From Amoebophrya sp. A120 (taxonomy: Eukaryota; Sar; Dinophyceae; Syndiniales; Amoebophryaceae): a stretch of 64,000 nucleotides of DNA. Shown piece after piece: positions 36,022 through 48,300 of this stretch. The stretch is from NCBI GenBank assembly GCA_905178155.1, contig CAJINV010000007.1, positions 4,048,265-4,112,264 of the forward strand, given 5' to 3'. The notes below the pieces were generated by a model. The model saw nothing but the letters and a program-made list of their open reading frames with translations. It had not been told where the DNA came from and did no database searches. Every line of letters begins with the position of its first letter. Within the stretch, counting starts at the first letter, position 1. The position numbers were made by a program, and so were the translations under genes.

Positions 36022-37143
36022 ATGTTGTTGAGTTGCGTGAAAGACAGCAAGAAGGCACAGGAGGCGACTAAGAATACGGAACCACCGGTCGAGATGATGA
36101 GTAAGCTGTTGTCCAAGCCCCCCGCCAAAGTCCCGTTGGACGTGGCGTGGCGGGTGTTTTCCCAGGAAACGAACAAACTGGCGGATTTCACGTCTACTCA
36201 GCTGTTCGCGAACAAAAAAACCGTCCTCGTGAGCCTACCCGGCGCCTTCACGCCGACCTGAACCGAGAAGCACGTACCGGGGTACGCGAAGCTGAATTTG
36301 CCGAAATTGATGCCGTATCCTCTGCAAAAGTATCTTCGCGCTCGTAGTAATCGCAGCGATCATGGCGCACGATGGCAGATATATGTGATTTACATTTTAC
36401 CTCCTGTAAAATGAAAATTATTTGTATTGCAATTTCTTCGTACTAGTATGATGCTTTTGCAATGCATACGCCACACAAGGTCGACCAGGTCGTGTGTTTG
36501 TGCGTCAACGACGGCCACGTGATGCGGTGCTGGAAAGAATGGATGCAGATGAAGAGCGAGAAGGAATTTTTACAAGGGGAGGAGAACAACAAGAATATGA
36601 ATACCACGCCCTTTATGGAACCGTCAGGATCGAAATTCACAAAGTTGACAAAGAAATTTTGGCAGCACCTGAATGCAGTCGGTTCTGCTGTTTGGGCAAA
36701 GATGACATCTTGTTTTGTCATGCTATTTTAGCACCTCTATGTCTATCAATCTGGTGCAATCTCAAACAGGCTCCTTACAATCGCCCTCACTTACGTGCCC
36801 TCCAATACGCAGGTAGTCATATTAGTCTGTGCGTTGTATTTTCCGCATTACAGATTTGTTCAACTGTGTCTCTCTCTGTCTCTGTGTGCATTTCGATCCT
36901 GACACTTCCATACCCTCCCCAGACTTCGACAGCATTTTGTTCGTTCCGGACATGGCCTGCGAGTTTACGGTGAAGATGGGAATGAACGCGATGAAGAAGG
37001 ACCTCGGCGGCGAACGGAGCGACCGCTACAGCATGTATGTGGTGAATGACGAGGTGCGGAAGATGTTTATCGAGGAGCCGGGCAAGCTCGAGGTGTCGGA
37101 TGCGGAAACCATGAAGGAGTATCTGGACGGGTTGGAAGAGTAA
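36022..37143 (+). CDS. Prx5-type peroxiredoxin, probable selenoprotein (TGA at the peroxidatic position)
   Basis: Exons 36022-36314, 36473-about 36603 and about 36925-37143, roughly 214 residues, the usual size plus about 30 N-terminal residues. The active-site loop reads PGAFTPT-TGA-TEKHVPGY. In Prx5/AHP1 proteins this position is the peroxidatic Cys (PGAFTP.C...HLPG). The frame continues through the TGA (36259-36261) as conserved sequence. Exon 2 gives KVDQVVCLCVNDGHVMRCW, and exon 3 gives ILFVPDMACEFTVKMGM and the SMYVVND strand with a normal TAA end. The protein should reduce H2O2 or alkyl hydroperoxides with thioredoxin- or glutathione-type donors. Sec insertion is inferred. It would need a SECIS element in the 3' UTR, which I could not show. 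Alternatives are a nonsense mutation or a sequencing error. Confidence 0.75.
36259..36261 (+). other. In-frame TGA, candidate selenocysteine codon (residue 80)
   Basis: Context ACG CCG ACC TGA ACC GAG AAG. It sits exactly where the Prx5 catalytic Cys (TGC/TGT) is expected, one base from TGC. Downstream codons in the same frame keep the family motif HVPGY. Confidence 0.75.
36315..36472 (+). mobile_element. Introner-type intron in the peroxiredoxin gene
   Basis: 36315-36333 pairs with 36451-36469 (core TGCAAAAG, a few mismatches). GCC stands at both borders (36312-36314, 36470-36472). Joining there gives LPKLMPHKVDQVV, the expected Prx spacing. Not GT-AG at the right end. Confidence 0.7.
36604..36924 (+). 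mobile_element. Second introner-type intron in the peroxiredoxin gene
   Basis: 36614-36641 and 36885-36912 are inverted repeats, 25 of 28 matching (core GTCAGGATCGAAAT). The right end may use a normal acceptor (CCTCCCCAG at 36924). The left border is uncertain by a few bases. TTTGTCATGC occurs inside at about 36716. Confidence 0.7.
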
Positions 37144-38156
37144 ATCGTAGGTAAGATGAACGACCAGGCTTCGATTGGAACGAACCGTGGAAAGTTGAAG
37201 AGTGTCAGCGCGTTCATTCGGATACCGACTACAACAAGAAGTAGACGGAAGAAATAGAAAACAAAGGCTTGACTTCAAAAGACAAGAAACGACTTGGATT
37301 TCTTCACTCCACCAATTTAGATAGAAGGGACGTCGAGATGTAGTTGCTGTCGCCTAGCAGGTGCGAGGAAGCGCACTCACTTCGGAGTTATTTTTCGGGC
37401 TGGAGCGTGTAATGCGTACTTGGAGACTTTTTACTTCTTGACTGATTTTGCATATGTTGAGCGTGAAAGAAACCACCTCCTGGTCCTGGGGATGCACACC
37501 CTTACTTTTGCTGTCATCCGTCTCGTTGTCGCGAGGAACTCAAATAATCAGACTCGCTTGGAGGTACTATTTGTCTTCCTTCAATCAGAGGAAAGCGCTG
37601 TCGGATGAAACGGCTCGCTTTCATTTTTTCATCAGCTAGTTTCTGTTTGATGTTCGTTGTCTATCTTCCCTTCTCATGGAGGGAAGCTAAGAATTGATGC
37701 ATAGCACCGAATTGAGGATATCGACCGCTTTTCTGGGTGAACGTGAAAGGGAAAGCAATGATGAAGCTGATAAATGCGCCGAGAAGAATGATAGTTGTAG
37801 ACTGAGGCTGCAGCTGGTGGCATAAGTGAAGCGTGAGATGAATGCGTTGGATTCTCGAGCGGCATAGGAGATCCCTTTTCTGCTTGAGCGACTGCAGCAT
37901 CAGCATGCTTCCATGTGTAAAACATGTATGTTGTGCAAGAAGTGTTGCCCGGAGGTTCATCTTGTAGCACGAGCAACCGCATCAAGTGGTGCCTACTAGC
38001 ATTCGTGTCAAGGAAGCGCATAATTGATTAGGTGGTAGAAGTTGAAGTAGGAGTAGATCGACTGAATTCGACGTGACTCAATTCCTTTCACATTTGAAGA
38101 CCACCTAGAAACGCTTGACTAGTTTTGCTTCTGCTAGGAATCAAAACCACCACAAA
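37144..38156. other. 3' flank of the peroxiredoxin gene and intergenic
   Basis: A possible hairpin lies at 37155-37200 (ATGA, stem CCAGG.TTCG/CGAACC.TGG, loop ATTGGAA, then TGA). It is a weak SECIS-like candidate, since AA lies on the wrong side of the loop. Another simple hairpin is at about 37591-37622 (GAAAGCG...CGCTTTC) followed by a T-run. No gene seen. Confidence 0.35.
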
Positions 38157-39525
38157 ATGGCGTCGAACAACAAAACGTCCAAGTTCCGGATGGACACCGG
38201 GATGGACGCCTTTAAGGCGATCACCGGCAAGGAGCGGAGTTACCGCACGGACACCGAGCACGAGCGAACTTCCTGTGCGAACGCCGGCGGCGAGAATTGG
38301 GGCACGGGGTTTCAGAACCAAATGAACGATTTGTTGGTGGACGACGTCATGCAGCTGGCGATAAACGACAAGTTCAAAGAGGGGGAAAAGATGATGAAGG
38401 GCGCCGAAGACGACGGCGAGGAGGATGCGGGGTAAAAAGTCAACACTGCGGTCGTGCAGATAATCTATAGCTATCAATTTCTCCTGATAAAAAAAGTTTT
38501 TCTTGTGCCAACTCGCGACTGGCAGGGTACCTGTATTTGTGCAAGATTGTGAGGAAGTAGAAGAACCAGGCTGCTATTGCAAATAGCACCACACTGCAAC
38601 TTAAAATCAAAAACAGTGTCGGAAAGGAAAAGGAGGAGCATGAAGACCAGCACGACGGAAAGGCAATAGACGATGATGGTATAGTACGTAGAATTTCATC
38701 GAAGAACTGTTGTTAGAACAGCGACAAGAAAACATGATCGCTCATGCATGTTGATGTTGCCATCCAACGATGCTTGAGCTTGGTGCGGGTCCTGTTGTGC
38801 TTAGTGCCAAATCAATGAAAAAGATCGACGGAATTCTTAAACTTTCAACATCATATCAGACCTCGACGCCATCCGCCAGAGGAGGTTAGAGAAGATGAGG
38901 GAGCAGCACAGAAAAAAGCAGGAATACAAAGCGCAGGGACACGGTGAATACACGGAAATCAAGGAGGACGAGTTTCTCACGACGGTACATTTGTTGTGCT
39001 GTGCGTTGTTCATGCTGTATGTCGAACAATCTGACCCGTGAAAAAGGTGCCATTGACGTGTATAACTGTTGCAACCATGATTTTTCTACCTGGCGCAGCT
39101 TCTGCTTCTGCATTCGCACCAGCTTCGAACAAATGCAATACTCACAAATTATTTCGCATCAAATCTATCTACCACAACGCCAGGTGACAAAGTCCCACCG
39201 TGCCATCGTGCACTTTTACCACAAGAATTTCGAGAGCTGCAAAGTGATGGACATGCACTTAACCCGGCTCTCGAAGAAGTTTCTCGGCACAAAATTCGCC
39301 TACCTCGAAGCGGAAAAGGCGCCGTTTTTTGTCAGCAAACTCGCAATACAGACCATCCCCTCGGTGTGTCTGTTCGTGGACGGAAAACTGGTCTTCAAGC
39401 AGCTCGGGTTTCAGAGGATAGATGGCGGGGAAAAGAACGAAATCAAGACCGGACACTTGGCGCGCGTGTTTCGTGAACACGAACTGATTGAAGAAGACTT
39501 TGATTCCGAGGATGAAATTTCGTAA
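38157..39525 (+). CDS. TXNDC9/phosducin-like thioredoxin-fold protein (4 exons)
   Basis: Exons 38157-38431, 38617-38678 (62 nt), 38860-38984 and 39184-39525, all GT-AG with matching phases, 267 residues. The helical stretch DAIRQRRLEKMREQHRKKQEYKAQGHGEY precedes the thioredoxin-like domain, in the order found in TXNDC9. Then follow IVHFYHKNFESCKVMDMHL, LSKKFLGTKFAYLEAEKAPFF and the cis-Pro strand IQTIPSVCLFVDGK. No CxxC motif is present, as in TXNDC9 and phosducin-like proteins, so it is not an oxidoreductase. These proteins assist CCT/TRiC folding of tubulin and actin in the cytosol. The N-terminal 130 residues are less conserved, with an acidic run ending EDDGEEDAG. Confidence 0.85.
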
Positions 39526-40234
39526 ACTCGACTTGTTGTGCGGGAACAACCACGATGCGTCCTATTTCTTAGGCCATTGACCACCGCTGTGAACAACGAC
39601 TTCAAATCATACAGCTACCGATGTTTAGGCTTGTGAGGTAGACGTAGGATTTCTGTACAGATGTCGTCCGACGGTCGAGGAGTAAAGGTGAAGTCTTTCG
39701 TTAGTACAACTTACTTCAAAATACCGATCCGAATATTTTGTTCAACCTCAGTGCTGGGTGGTCTGAGTGCCAAATTCCTTTCATGCTTCGTTCTCGTGCT
39801 ATACACCATCGATCGTTCTTCATCGAAGGTGTATCAGCACCGTATTCGTTTTCGTACTACATGGGGGCTGCGTCATTCATCTGTTGAAGAAATCCATGTG
39901 TTTCTTTTCTGTGTCCAAAACCGACTCTGTCGTCATCCTAATCGACAAAATTTCGTCCAGCTTCGGGTGGGTGGGAGTACCTAAGTGTCGTCGCAATTGC
40001 ATATTACCTAGAAATCAAAAAGTACTTATCCACGTACTACACACGTCAGTATTGTGTATCGATGATCTCTATTCTTGGTCTACAGTCACCGCATGATTCG
40101 TCACCGGAGTCAAGTCATTGAAGTTACGGCTTTTGTGCTCCTCGGAAGAACGTCGAAATAAATTATGACCGAATCATCTCTTGTATACAGAAACGAAGTG
40201 CGTTTTTTTGAAAAGCCAAAGAACCTCGCCCAAC
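39526..40234. other. Intergenic, possible 5' exon
   Basis: A short frame starts ATGTCGTCCGACGG at 39661 and is followed by a GTAAAGG donor-like site. It could be a first exon of the next gene but I could not connect it in frame. Nothing else seen. Confidence 0.3.
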
Positions 40235-40824
40235 ATGGTTGAGCCTGCCTACGTTAATTGGAAAAAGGTGTACGACACCATGTATTTCCGGACCTCTTAC
40301 GACCGCGCGATGGGTACCGAGCCGCGGTTCTACGGGGAGCCTGTGATCGGTCACATGCAGGCAAAGGTTGCGGCCACGCGACGAACCCACTTTGCGAAGG
40401 TACTACAGGCGTTGTAACTTCTTGGCTACAATGACGAGCATGCGGATCATCTGTAAGTAAGGATGAAGTTGCTGCCTTGTCATGCATGCACAAATAATTT
40501 TAATTATAATAAACCATCAACGTTAAAAATCCACTGTCTACTCACAATCAACCGCATAGTAAGTACCCAACGAACATCATCAGCATCAAACATTATTACT
40601 ATCAGAAGCAATTTTTCCCGAAGTGCCACTCGTTTCCGAAGTTCTGCACGTGGCGTGACGTCGACGAGGCGCGAGCGAAGAAGCAGCCGCAGCCACAGTA
40701 TTTCGGCACGGACAACGTGATTCTCACGAAAGCAAACTACGAGCCGTCGTACGGCCACGCACGGCTGCCAAAGGGCTTCTTCACGAGCAAGTCCGCCTTC
40801 AACTTGTACCCGAATCCGAAGTAA
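40235..40824 (+). CDS. Small conserved-looking protein of unknown function (2 exons)
   Basis: Exons 40235-40399 and 40606-40824, GT-AG, phase 0, 127 residues. It is rich in Tyr, Phe, Lys and Pro with a compact, fully ordered look: VNWKKVYDTMYFRTSYDRA, GEPVIGHMQAKVAATRR, then FCTWRDVDEARAKKQ, a GHARLPKGFF motif and the C-terminus NLYPNPK. No signal or membrane helix. I do not recognise the family. The composition resembles small axonemal or cytoskeletal-associated proteins of protists, a guess only. The intron carries CTTGTCATGC (about 40479). Confidence 0.65.
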
Positions 40825-42304
40825 GACAGGAAGTGCATACATGGAAGACGAAGAGGAGGAGAAGTTGAAGGACTCAGAGAAAGAAGAAGGAGGTTACTTA
40901 GCGTAGGTGGACCTGAGAAGATGTAAGAAAGGTTCTTGGTGGATGAGCAGAAGATGATGACGTGAGTAAGAATAGGCTGTATTGTACAGATCGAGCTGTT
41001 GTATATTTTCTTGAATCTGCTACGTATGTAAGTATGCGTGTCCATGCACATGCTCATGCTGTTGATTGATGCAAAACTCTTACACTGGTTCACTTAATAA
41101 CTCGTGATTCATGACACTCACCATGAAAACTGCTGTCCCCTTTTGCAGTTGTAGTTGTTGTCATACTTTCTACAGCCACGCTTTGATAATTCCAAAATGA
41201 AAACAAAAAGAGATAAAAGAGCTTGAGATCCTCGGGCTTCTTCTTGTTTGACGATACAAGAATGTTGATGCTCATGCTGTGTACTACCTTTGCAACTTTT
41301 GAAGACCACGCTTTTGTGCATGTGGACAGAACGTTACCGTTGAGCTGTACTGAACTTGTTCTACTGTTGACGGCACTTCTTCTACACCAGAAAGTCGTAT
41401 AGAAAAACTGTTCTTGGTTCTTCTGTCTTCGATTCTGTTTCCTCTCGTGCTAGTGATCGTTCCGTGATGCGGAGATATCGTCGCCGGGCGATCAAGAGCA
41501 GGCCCGTCTTTCTTCAATGTTGATGCATGCAGGCACGAAATATATCGTCGAAGGGGGGAGATCGAGATGAGAGTTTTCGCATGTTGGCACGACCGAAAGA
41601 GAGAGGGACAGTGAATGTTGCCGTTTTCGAGCTATCGTCGGAGCGGGAGGCGTACTGCTACAAGAGTGACTTACATCCTCGACAGTAGAAGAAAGTCGCA
41701 GCAGCTTCTCTGCCGAGCAAAACTTGCTTATAGAAGCTGCAGCCTGCAGACATCACATCACGATGTAAAACTTCATGTCGTGTAGGGGACGACCATTGAT
41801 TCTTGTCGTGCTTGTAGTCCTACGGTCAACATCAAACTCGCTGGATGCATCAACGAGATATTTATAACGGATGAGATGGCAACAAGGTCTCCTTACCGGT
41901 CATTCGTCGCCGGACGCCCACCAATTTGATGTGCACCCTCAGCGTTGGCCAGCGCAGTGAAGAAGGGACCACCGGACGCCTGAAATAGACGCGTGAGAAC
42001 GCGAGGGCAGCTCCTGTGTTCTTGCACCGGGCCTGAGGCCAAGAACCAGGCGTCCCGCGCAGTGGTGGAGAAAAGTTTTCAGCATCAAAGAGGAGCAGCA
42101 GGCGGATCTTCATCTTCTCAACAAAAAAGAAAACAACCGTGCCGCCTGTCTCACCTGGTTTTTTACCTCATACGCGCGAGGTCCGGTTGCTTCGCGGCAA
42201 AAAAACCAGATATACTTATAAAGCAACCACGAGCTGTTACGGAGACTTCTGCGAGGACCAGAACACTGACATCTCGTGAATCTATCTGAAAAAAATCGAT
42301 CAGG
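40825..42304. other. Intergenic, no gene seen
   Basis: Short random frames on both strands. No repeat or RNA gene recognised. Confidence 0.5.
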
Positions 42305-45300
42305 ATGATCGACATCGCGATGGACGAGGAGCGGCTCTGGTCCGCGAAGATTTTGGGGACGTCCACCCGGGACAAGCCCCAGGCGCAGCAAGCAACGTAT
42401 TCCGACGACGTACCGACGTTGCGGGAAGAGAACCGCGAGTTGAAACGGTTGCTGCGCGACCTGGTCCACTTCGACATCAGCCGGGGAATCGTCCCGGCGG
42501 CCGGCACGGCGAAAGCGGTGAACGGTCCAGACGTGAAGGTGGACAAGTCGAACATAAGTAAAGACGTGAAAAACAACGGCTTCTACGAGTTACCCCTGCC
42601 CATACAGGCGGAGTTCATGCTGCTCGACATGCAAAAGAGGTTCAACGAGGCGTCCACCTACGTGCGAAAGAATTGCGTGATCATGGAGCCAACCTCAACA
42701 TCCGCTGGTGGCGGCGCTGCGGGAGCGGAAAAGGAAAAGAAGTCGACGACAAATCAAACGGTTGATGTGGTGAAGAAGGTGATAAGCACAGCGCCGGAGG
42801 GGGTCGGGATCTACCGGAAGTTTCAGTACGACGCTCTGGACTTGACAAGATTCGACTGGACCAAGACAAAGATGGAGAAGAAAAAACAAATCGAGTCGCT
42901 CGATGGTACAACTCTGTTGCAGTACTAGACGATAATTTTATTTTATGTACTGTGTGGCTTATTTGTCATCGTCATGCAAGCTTATTAACGCATTGTAGCT
43001 GTAGTTATGCTTATGGTATCGCAAATTACCAAACAACTTCAGATGTCCTCGGGCAACTCTCAACGGATTTGAAGGATCACGCAGAAACGAATTCCGAACT
43101 AACGAGGGTGAGAAGGTCGATCAATCGGAAGATTTCAAAGCAGCAGAAGGAGGGGTTGCAGTGGAAAAACACCAAGGAGGAAATGAACAAACATTTATCC
43201 ATATTAGAACACTGCTACGAGTACATTTCCAATCCGAGTTACAACTTCATCCGCGAGGGATCGTCGGAGGCCTACGTTCCGCAAATCATTCGGGGGATGA
43301 AAACCACAATATCGGAATTAATGCGACAAAACCGAGAGCTGGAGCTGAAATTAGCCTTTGCGGACCGACAGAAGAAAAAACACGTCACGAAAATAAAATG
43401 TAACTACACTGAAGATAGGTTTTTATTTGGATTTTTTTTCGATGTGTCTAGTACTGATTCTGATAATAGTACCTGCTTCTCTGGGCGTGGTACGAACTGT
43501 TGTCAGCTGAATCTTCCATCATTCTATGATACGTGAGCCCCTGCTGCTCCTGCACTTCTACCAAAAAAGAGCGAAAATAACCTACTTTTCAGCTCTATAC
43601 GAGGACGTTGTCCGAGGCTCGAGTTCCTCCATCGACCCCGATCGAGAGCAACAGCTCCAGCAATCCTCGGTTCTAGCGCAGCAAGAAGACAACTTGTCAA
43701 CAAGTGCCGGGGGTGGCTCGACATCGAGCAGCAGTTCTTCTTCCAGCACCTCCGACGGGCCTACTGGGTCAACGAGTAGCAAAAAATTCTCCTTCAACCT
43801 GGACGAGTGCATTTGGCCGGGATCGAGCAGTTGGCGCGGGCCGAACCTGGACAAATTAGAGCAGTACGTGCCGATAACGAGACCGAACGCGAGGGGGAAG
43901 CCTGTGCAGTTTTTGCACTTCCTGCTCGCTTGCAACGGGCACTTTCCGTTTGAGTACCTGTTCGCCGTCACGAAGGAGGATTTGAAGAGCTGCATCAACT
44001 TCCTCGGCTGCGAGTACGTAGAGAACGTTCTCAGGACGAAAGGGCTGGAGTGCGCGTACCAGAACTTACAGGTGCAATACATAGAAAATTAGTGGCTCTC
44101 AACTGCTGGCTCTTTGTCTTTCGCTGGTTGATGACATAAGCATTTGGTTTTCAACAATAAAACCAACGCTAACTTCTATGCAGCCCCCTCCATGACTACT
44201 TCAAAAAGAAAATCAGGAGTGCCACGGTTTGAGATCTTCGTCAACATCACTCGTTAATCTCAAAAAATAAACTGTCGTTTATCTTCTAACTATTGTTCTC
44301 AAGGCTATTAGACCTCAATCTGTATCATATTCCAGGAAACGCGCTTCCTCACGGACATAAACGCCGCAGTCCGGTATCTCGTCGCCTCCATATCGTGCGT
44401 CCTCCGCTGTGACCGGGCGAGCTACTGGATCGTGGATACAAACCGGGGCTTTGCGTGGACAAAATCCGCCGGCGGTGCGGGAATGGACGAGATCTGCATT
44501 CCCTTGGACGTGGGTCTCATCGGGGAGGCAATAGCACAGCAACGAGCCGTCAACGTGGCCGATGCGTACATGCATCCCAAGTTCAATAAGGCAATCGACA
44601 TGAGGACTGGGTAATGCTGCTTTTTTTGTAAAGATTTTTTCTCCTTATCCTAAGTAATCCTTCCTCGACGGAAGTAGACCTGCGTCACACTAAGAATTAT
44701 GACTACCAAAAAATCATCAGCCATCTCGCTCCCCCCCAACAAGATGTAGATGAGCTGCAGTGAGTCGGTTGATGCATTTTATCAGGTACCGCACCCGGTC
44801 CGTGCTGTGCGTGCCGATCATCGTGAAGGGGAAAACTGTCGCGGTAATTCAGGCCATCAACAAGCTCTCTACGATGACGGAGAATTTGAACGGCAACCCG
44901 ATCTTCGACGAACGGGACGTGTTTATGCTACACGTGCTGGGCTACGGAATGACGGACGTGGTGTTGTCCTGCGAGGAAATAGAGCTCGACACGCAGATTA
45001 TTGTAAGGAAAGATCCCCCCTCTCCGTATCGAAAAGGTATGTGTCCGAAAATTTGTGTTGCTGATTTGAGGCCACGAATCGTGTCTGTCTTGCAAGAAGA
45101 CAAGCGCCGAGGCTTCGTGGCCAATATGGAAGCGATTTGGCATGCTGTTGCGCCTAGGGGACAGCCGTTTGCAGTGCTAAGCAGCTAGACCCGAGCCGAG
45201 CGCCCCTACTTAGGCCGAGGATCTGGCTACGCTGCCTTACTGCAAGACAAATCGGATTTGTGTGCGCAAATCTAGCATCAGAAGTTTCGTTTTGATATGG

Positions 45301-48300
45301 AGAGGGGCGGGGATTTTTCCTGTTGATACAGATCAACCGAAGGAAGGACCTGCTGATAGCCGCGACCGGGGACTTGTTTCTGCACTGCCACCAAAAGTCG
45401 GACCTGTTACTCATGCTGAACAAATACCTCGCGAACCTGTTTCGGGCGAAGCACGCGACCATCATACTGCTCTATTACGACCACATGGCAAGGTTGGAGA
45501 GAGACGAATCAGTATGAAACGGAAGCTTCTTGTTTGTGTTTTCCATCGCGCTAGAAGCGCGCCCATCTCGGATGCAGCTTTTTGTCATGAAATGCTATGC
45601 AAGATGCATAAAATACATTCTTAGTCAGCGTTTTTTCCACGAAGTATGTAGATGGAATTTTGTTCCCTTGTGTTGAATCTATTTCCTAAATAAAATCGCA
45701 AAACTGGTGAGCACGACAACATCCGAAAATGGGCAGCACTAGCGCTTCCTTTCCGTTGGATACTGTGGCGACATGGTGGAGAAAGTGTGCCTGGACAAAA
45801 CAGCAGGTGAATATGCTTGTCCTACGTTTCAATTTGAGCTAGAATCTGGTAGAATTTAGTCGTAATACCACTGTGATGCTCGCCGTAATTGCTCGCGCGT
45901 AGCGCTACCTCCGGTATGACTTACGGAGTGTCCTAGAGTGACGGTGCTTGGGCGCACTTAAAACGCCGGGCTACCTCCCCAGAGCTGAGCAGCAAACGCT
46001 TGGCCCATTCGATCTGTCAAGATGGGTGAGGGTTGCAGACAGGAGGAAGTATGGTGTACTTGTAGCTGTAAAGGAGAATCCGATGAACGAATCTCACCTG
46101 AAAGAAGAAGAAAAATCAGCCGGATAAAAATAAAATTTTGGAAATTCGCGGATTTCGAAATGCGTTAAAAATAAAATTTTAAAATTCCGCGGATTTCGCG
46201 AATTTTGAAAATTTTCTGTGAAATGTGACGAGTCGGTCTTGGGGGAGAAGATGTATTGGTGTTTAAGCATCTTCCAGTATGAAATACCATGAAGAATTGA
46301 GGGTCGACAGGGAATAAAAATGAAATTTTAAAATTTGTTTGTGAAATTTTCAGAAATTACAAGCTGGGAGGCCTGATTAGACACGAAATATAGGCAAAAA
46401 AAAAGTGACGACATGCCTGAAAAGACGCGTCGGCCGCCACATCGCTTCAGATCAAACAAATTTTAACACTCAATAAAAATAAAATTTTCGATTTTCGCGG
46501 TTTTTCCAAGTTTTCATGGGTTGTGAGCGTGAAAGAGGTATTGCAGAGCGTCTCCTCCGTCGCTTTCGGTGCTTCTAGCAGCTCGCAGCGATGTCTTCTT
46601 TACCTGTACAAGCTCCACACTAAGTTAAATTTGAAGACTTTGCATGTTTTGCCCTTCGATAAAAATAAAATTTCGAAATTTCGCGGATCGCTCAGATTTC
46701 TAAGGTTGATCCAGCGCTTTCCGACCGCCGGGGGTCCAAAAGTCGTCAGGCATGTGGTAAAGTGGATGACGGCATCGGGGGAAGGCGCTGCTAATTCGCC
46801 AAAGTCGCGACTTTGGTCCCGGCCTTCCGCTAGCTCAAAATCGTAAGGTATCAAAGTGCAGTATGACATGGGGGGAAGCGTGCCTTAATCATGGAGTTTG
46901 CAACTGTTGTGTCCGGGTGAAACCCGGGCACACATAGCCCAAAATCGTGAGGGGGTAAATGGGGTATTCCCATCGGGGAAAGGCGTTGCTAATCGCCAAA
47001 TTTGCGTTTTTTGTCCTGGCCGCGGGTGGTCCAAAAGTCGTGAGGTGGCAAAGTGGATGACAGCATCGGGGGAAGGCGTTGCTAATCGCCAAATTCGCGA
47101 CTTTGGTCCTGGCCTAGTGATGGCTCAAAATCGTAAGGTATCAAAGTGCAGCATGCCATGGGGGGAAGCGGTTCTTAATCATGAAGTTTGCAACTTCTGT
47201 GGCCGGGTGACGACACCCGGGCACACATAGCCCAAAATCGTGAGGGGGGTAAATGGGGTATACCCATTGGGAAAAGGCGTTGCTAATCGCCAAATTTGCG
47301 TTTTTTGTCCCGGCCGCGGGAGGTCCAAAAATCGTAAGGTGGCAAAGTGGATGACAGCATCGGGGGAACAAGGCGCTGCTAATTCGCCAAAGTCGCGACT
47401 TTGGTCCCGGCCTTCCGCTAGCTCAAAATCGTAAGGTATCAAAGTCCAGTATGACATGGGGGGAAGCGTGTGTTAATCATGGGGTTTGCAACTGTTGTGT
47501 CCGGGTGAAACCCGGTCCCGGGCACACATAGCCCAAAATCGTGAGGGGGGTAAATGGGGTATCTCCATCGGGGAAAGGCGTTGCTAATCGCCAAATTTGC
47601 GTTTTTTGTCCCGGCCGCGGGTGGTCCAAAAGTCGTAAGGTGGCAAAGTGGATGACAGCATCGGGGGAAGGCGTTGCTAATCGCCAAATTCGCGACTTTG
47701 GTCCTGGCCTAGTGATGGCTCAAAATCGTAAGGTATCAAAGTGCAGCATGCCATGGGGGGAAGCGGTTCTTAATCATGAAGTTTGCAACTTCTGTGGCCG
47801 GGTGACGACACCCGGGCACACATAGCCCAAAATCGTGAGGGGGGTAAATGGGGTATACCCATCGGGAAAAGGCGTTGCTAATCGCCAAATTTGCGTTTTT
47901 TGTCCCGGCCGCGGGAGGTCCAAAAATCGTAAGGTGGCAAAGTGGATGACAGCATCGGGGGAAAGCGCTGCTGATCGCCAAATTCGCGATTTTGGTCCTG
48001 GCCTACTGATGGCTCAAAGTCGTAAGGTGTCAAAGTAGAGTACAACTTCGAGGAAGAGCAGAAATTGGCAATGTCTGGCCACCCGGGGGTCGTACACACC
48101 TGCGCCGAGTCGGCCGCCGCCTTCGCCAAGGACTGGCAAAGTGGGGGCCACCGCAGGCGGCCGGGCTATTTGTAGTATTCTGGGTTCTTGCACCGCTTGC
48201 GCTTGTCCATTCGCACCCTCGCTTCGGAAAGACTGGTGGTCGAAAACCGCCGGGTGGCAAAGCGGCTGACGCCAGGACGCAAAAATCTCGCTGATCATTT

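Noticed and set aside
36259-36261. Peroxiredoxin as a plain pseudogene
   Set aside because: Only one stop is present, at the one position where Sec is biochemically expected, and three exons keep the family sequence and splice phases. Not excluded, but less likely.
39661-39984. 107-codon frame beginning MSSDGRG
   Set aside because: Only the first codons look plausible. The remainder is random, and I could not splice it in frame to the 40235 gene.
46898-48038. Repeated ~70-110-codon frames on both strands
   Set aside because: They are copies of the satellite unit, open by chance in both directions, and share no protein features.
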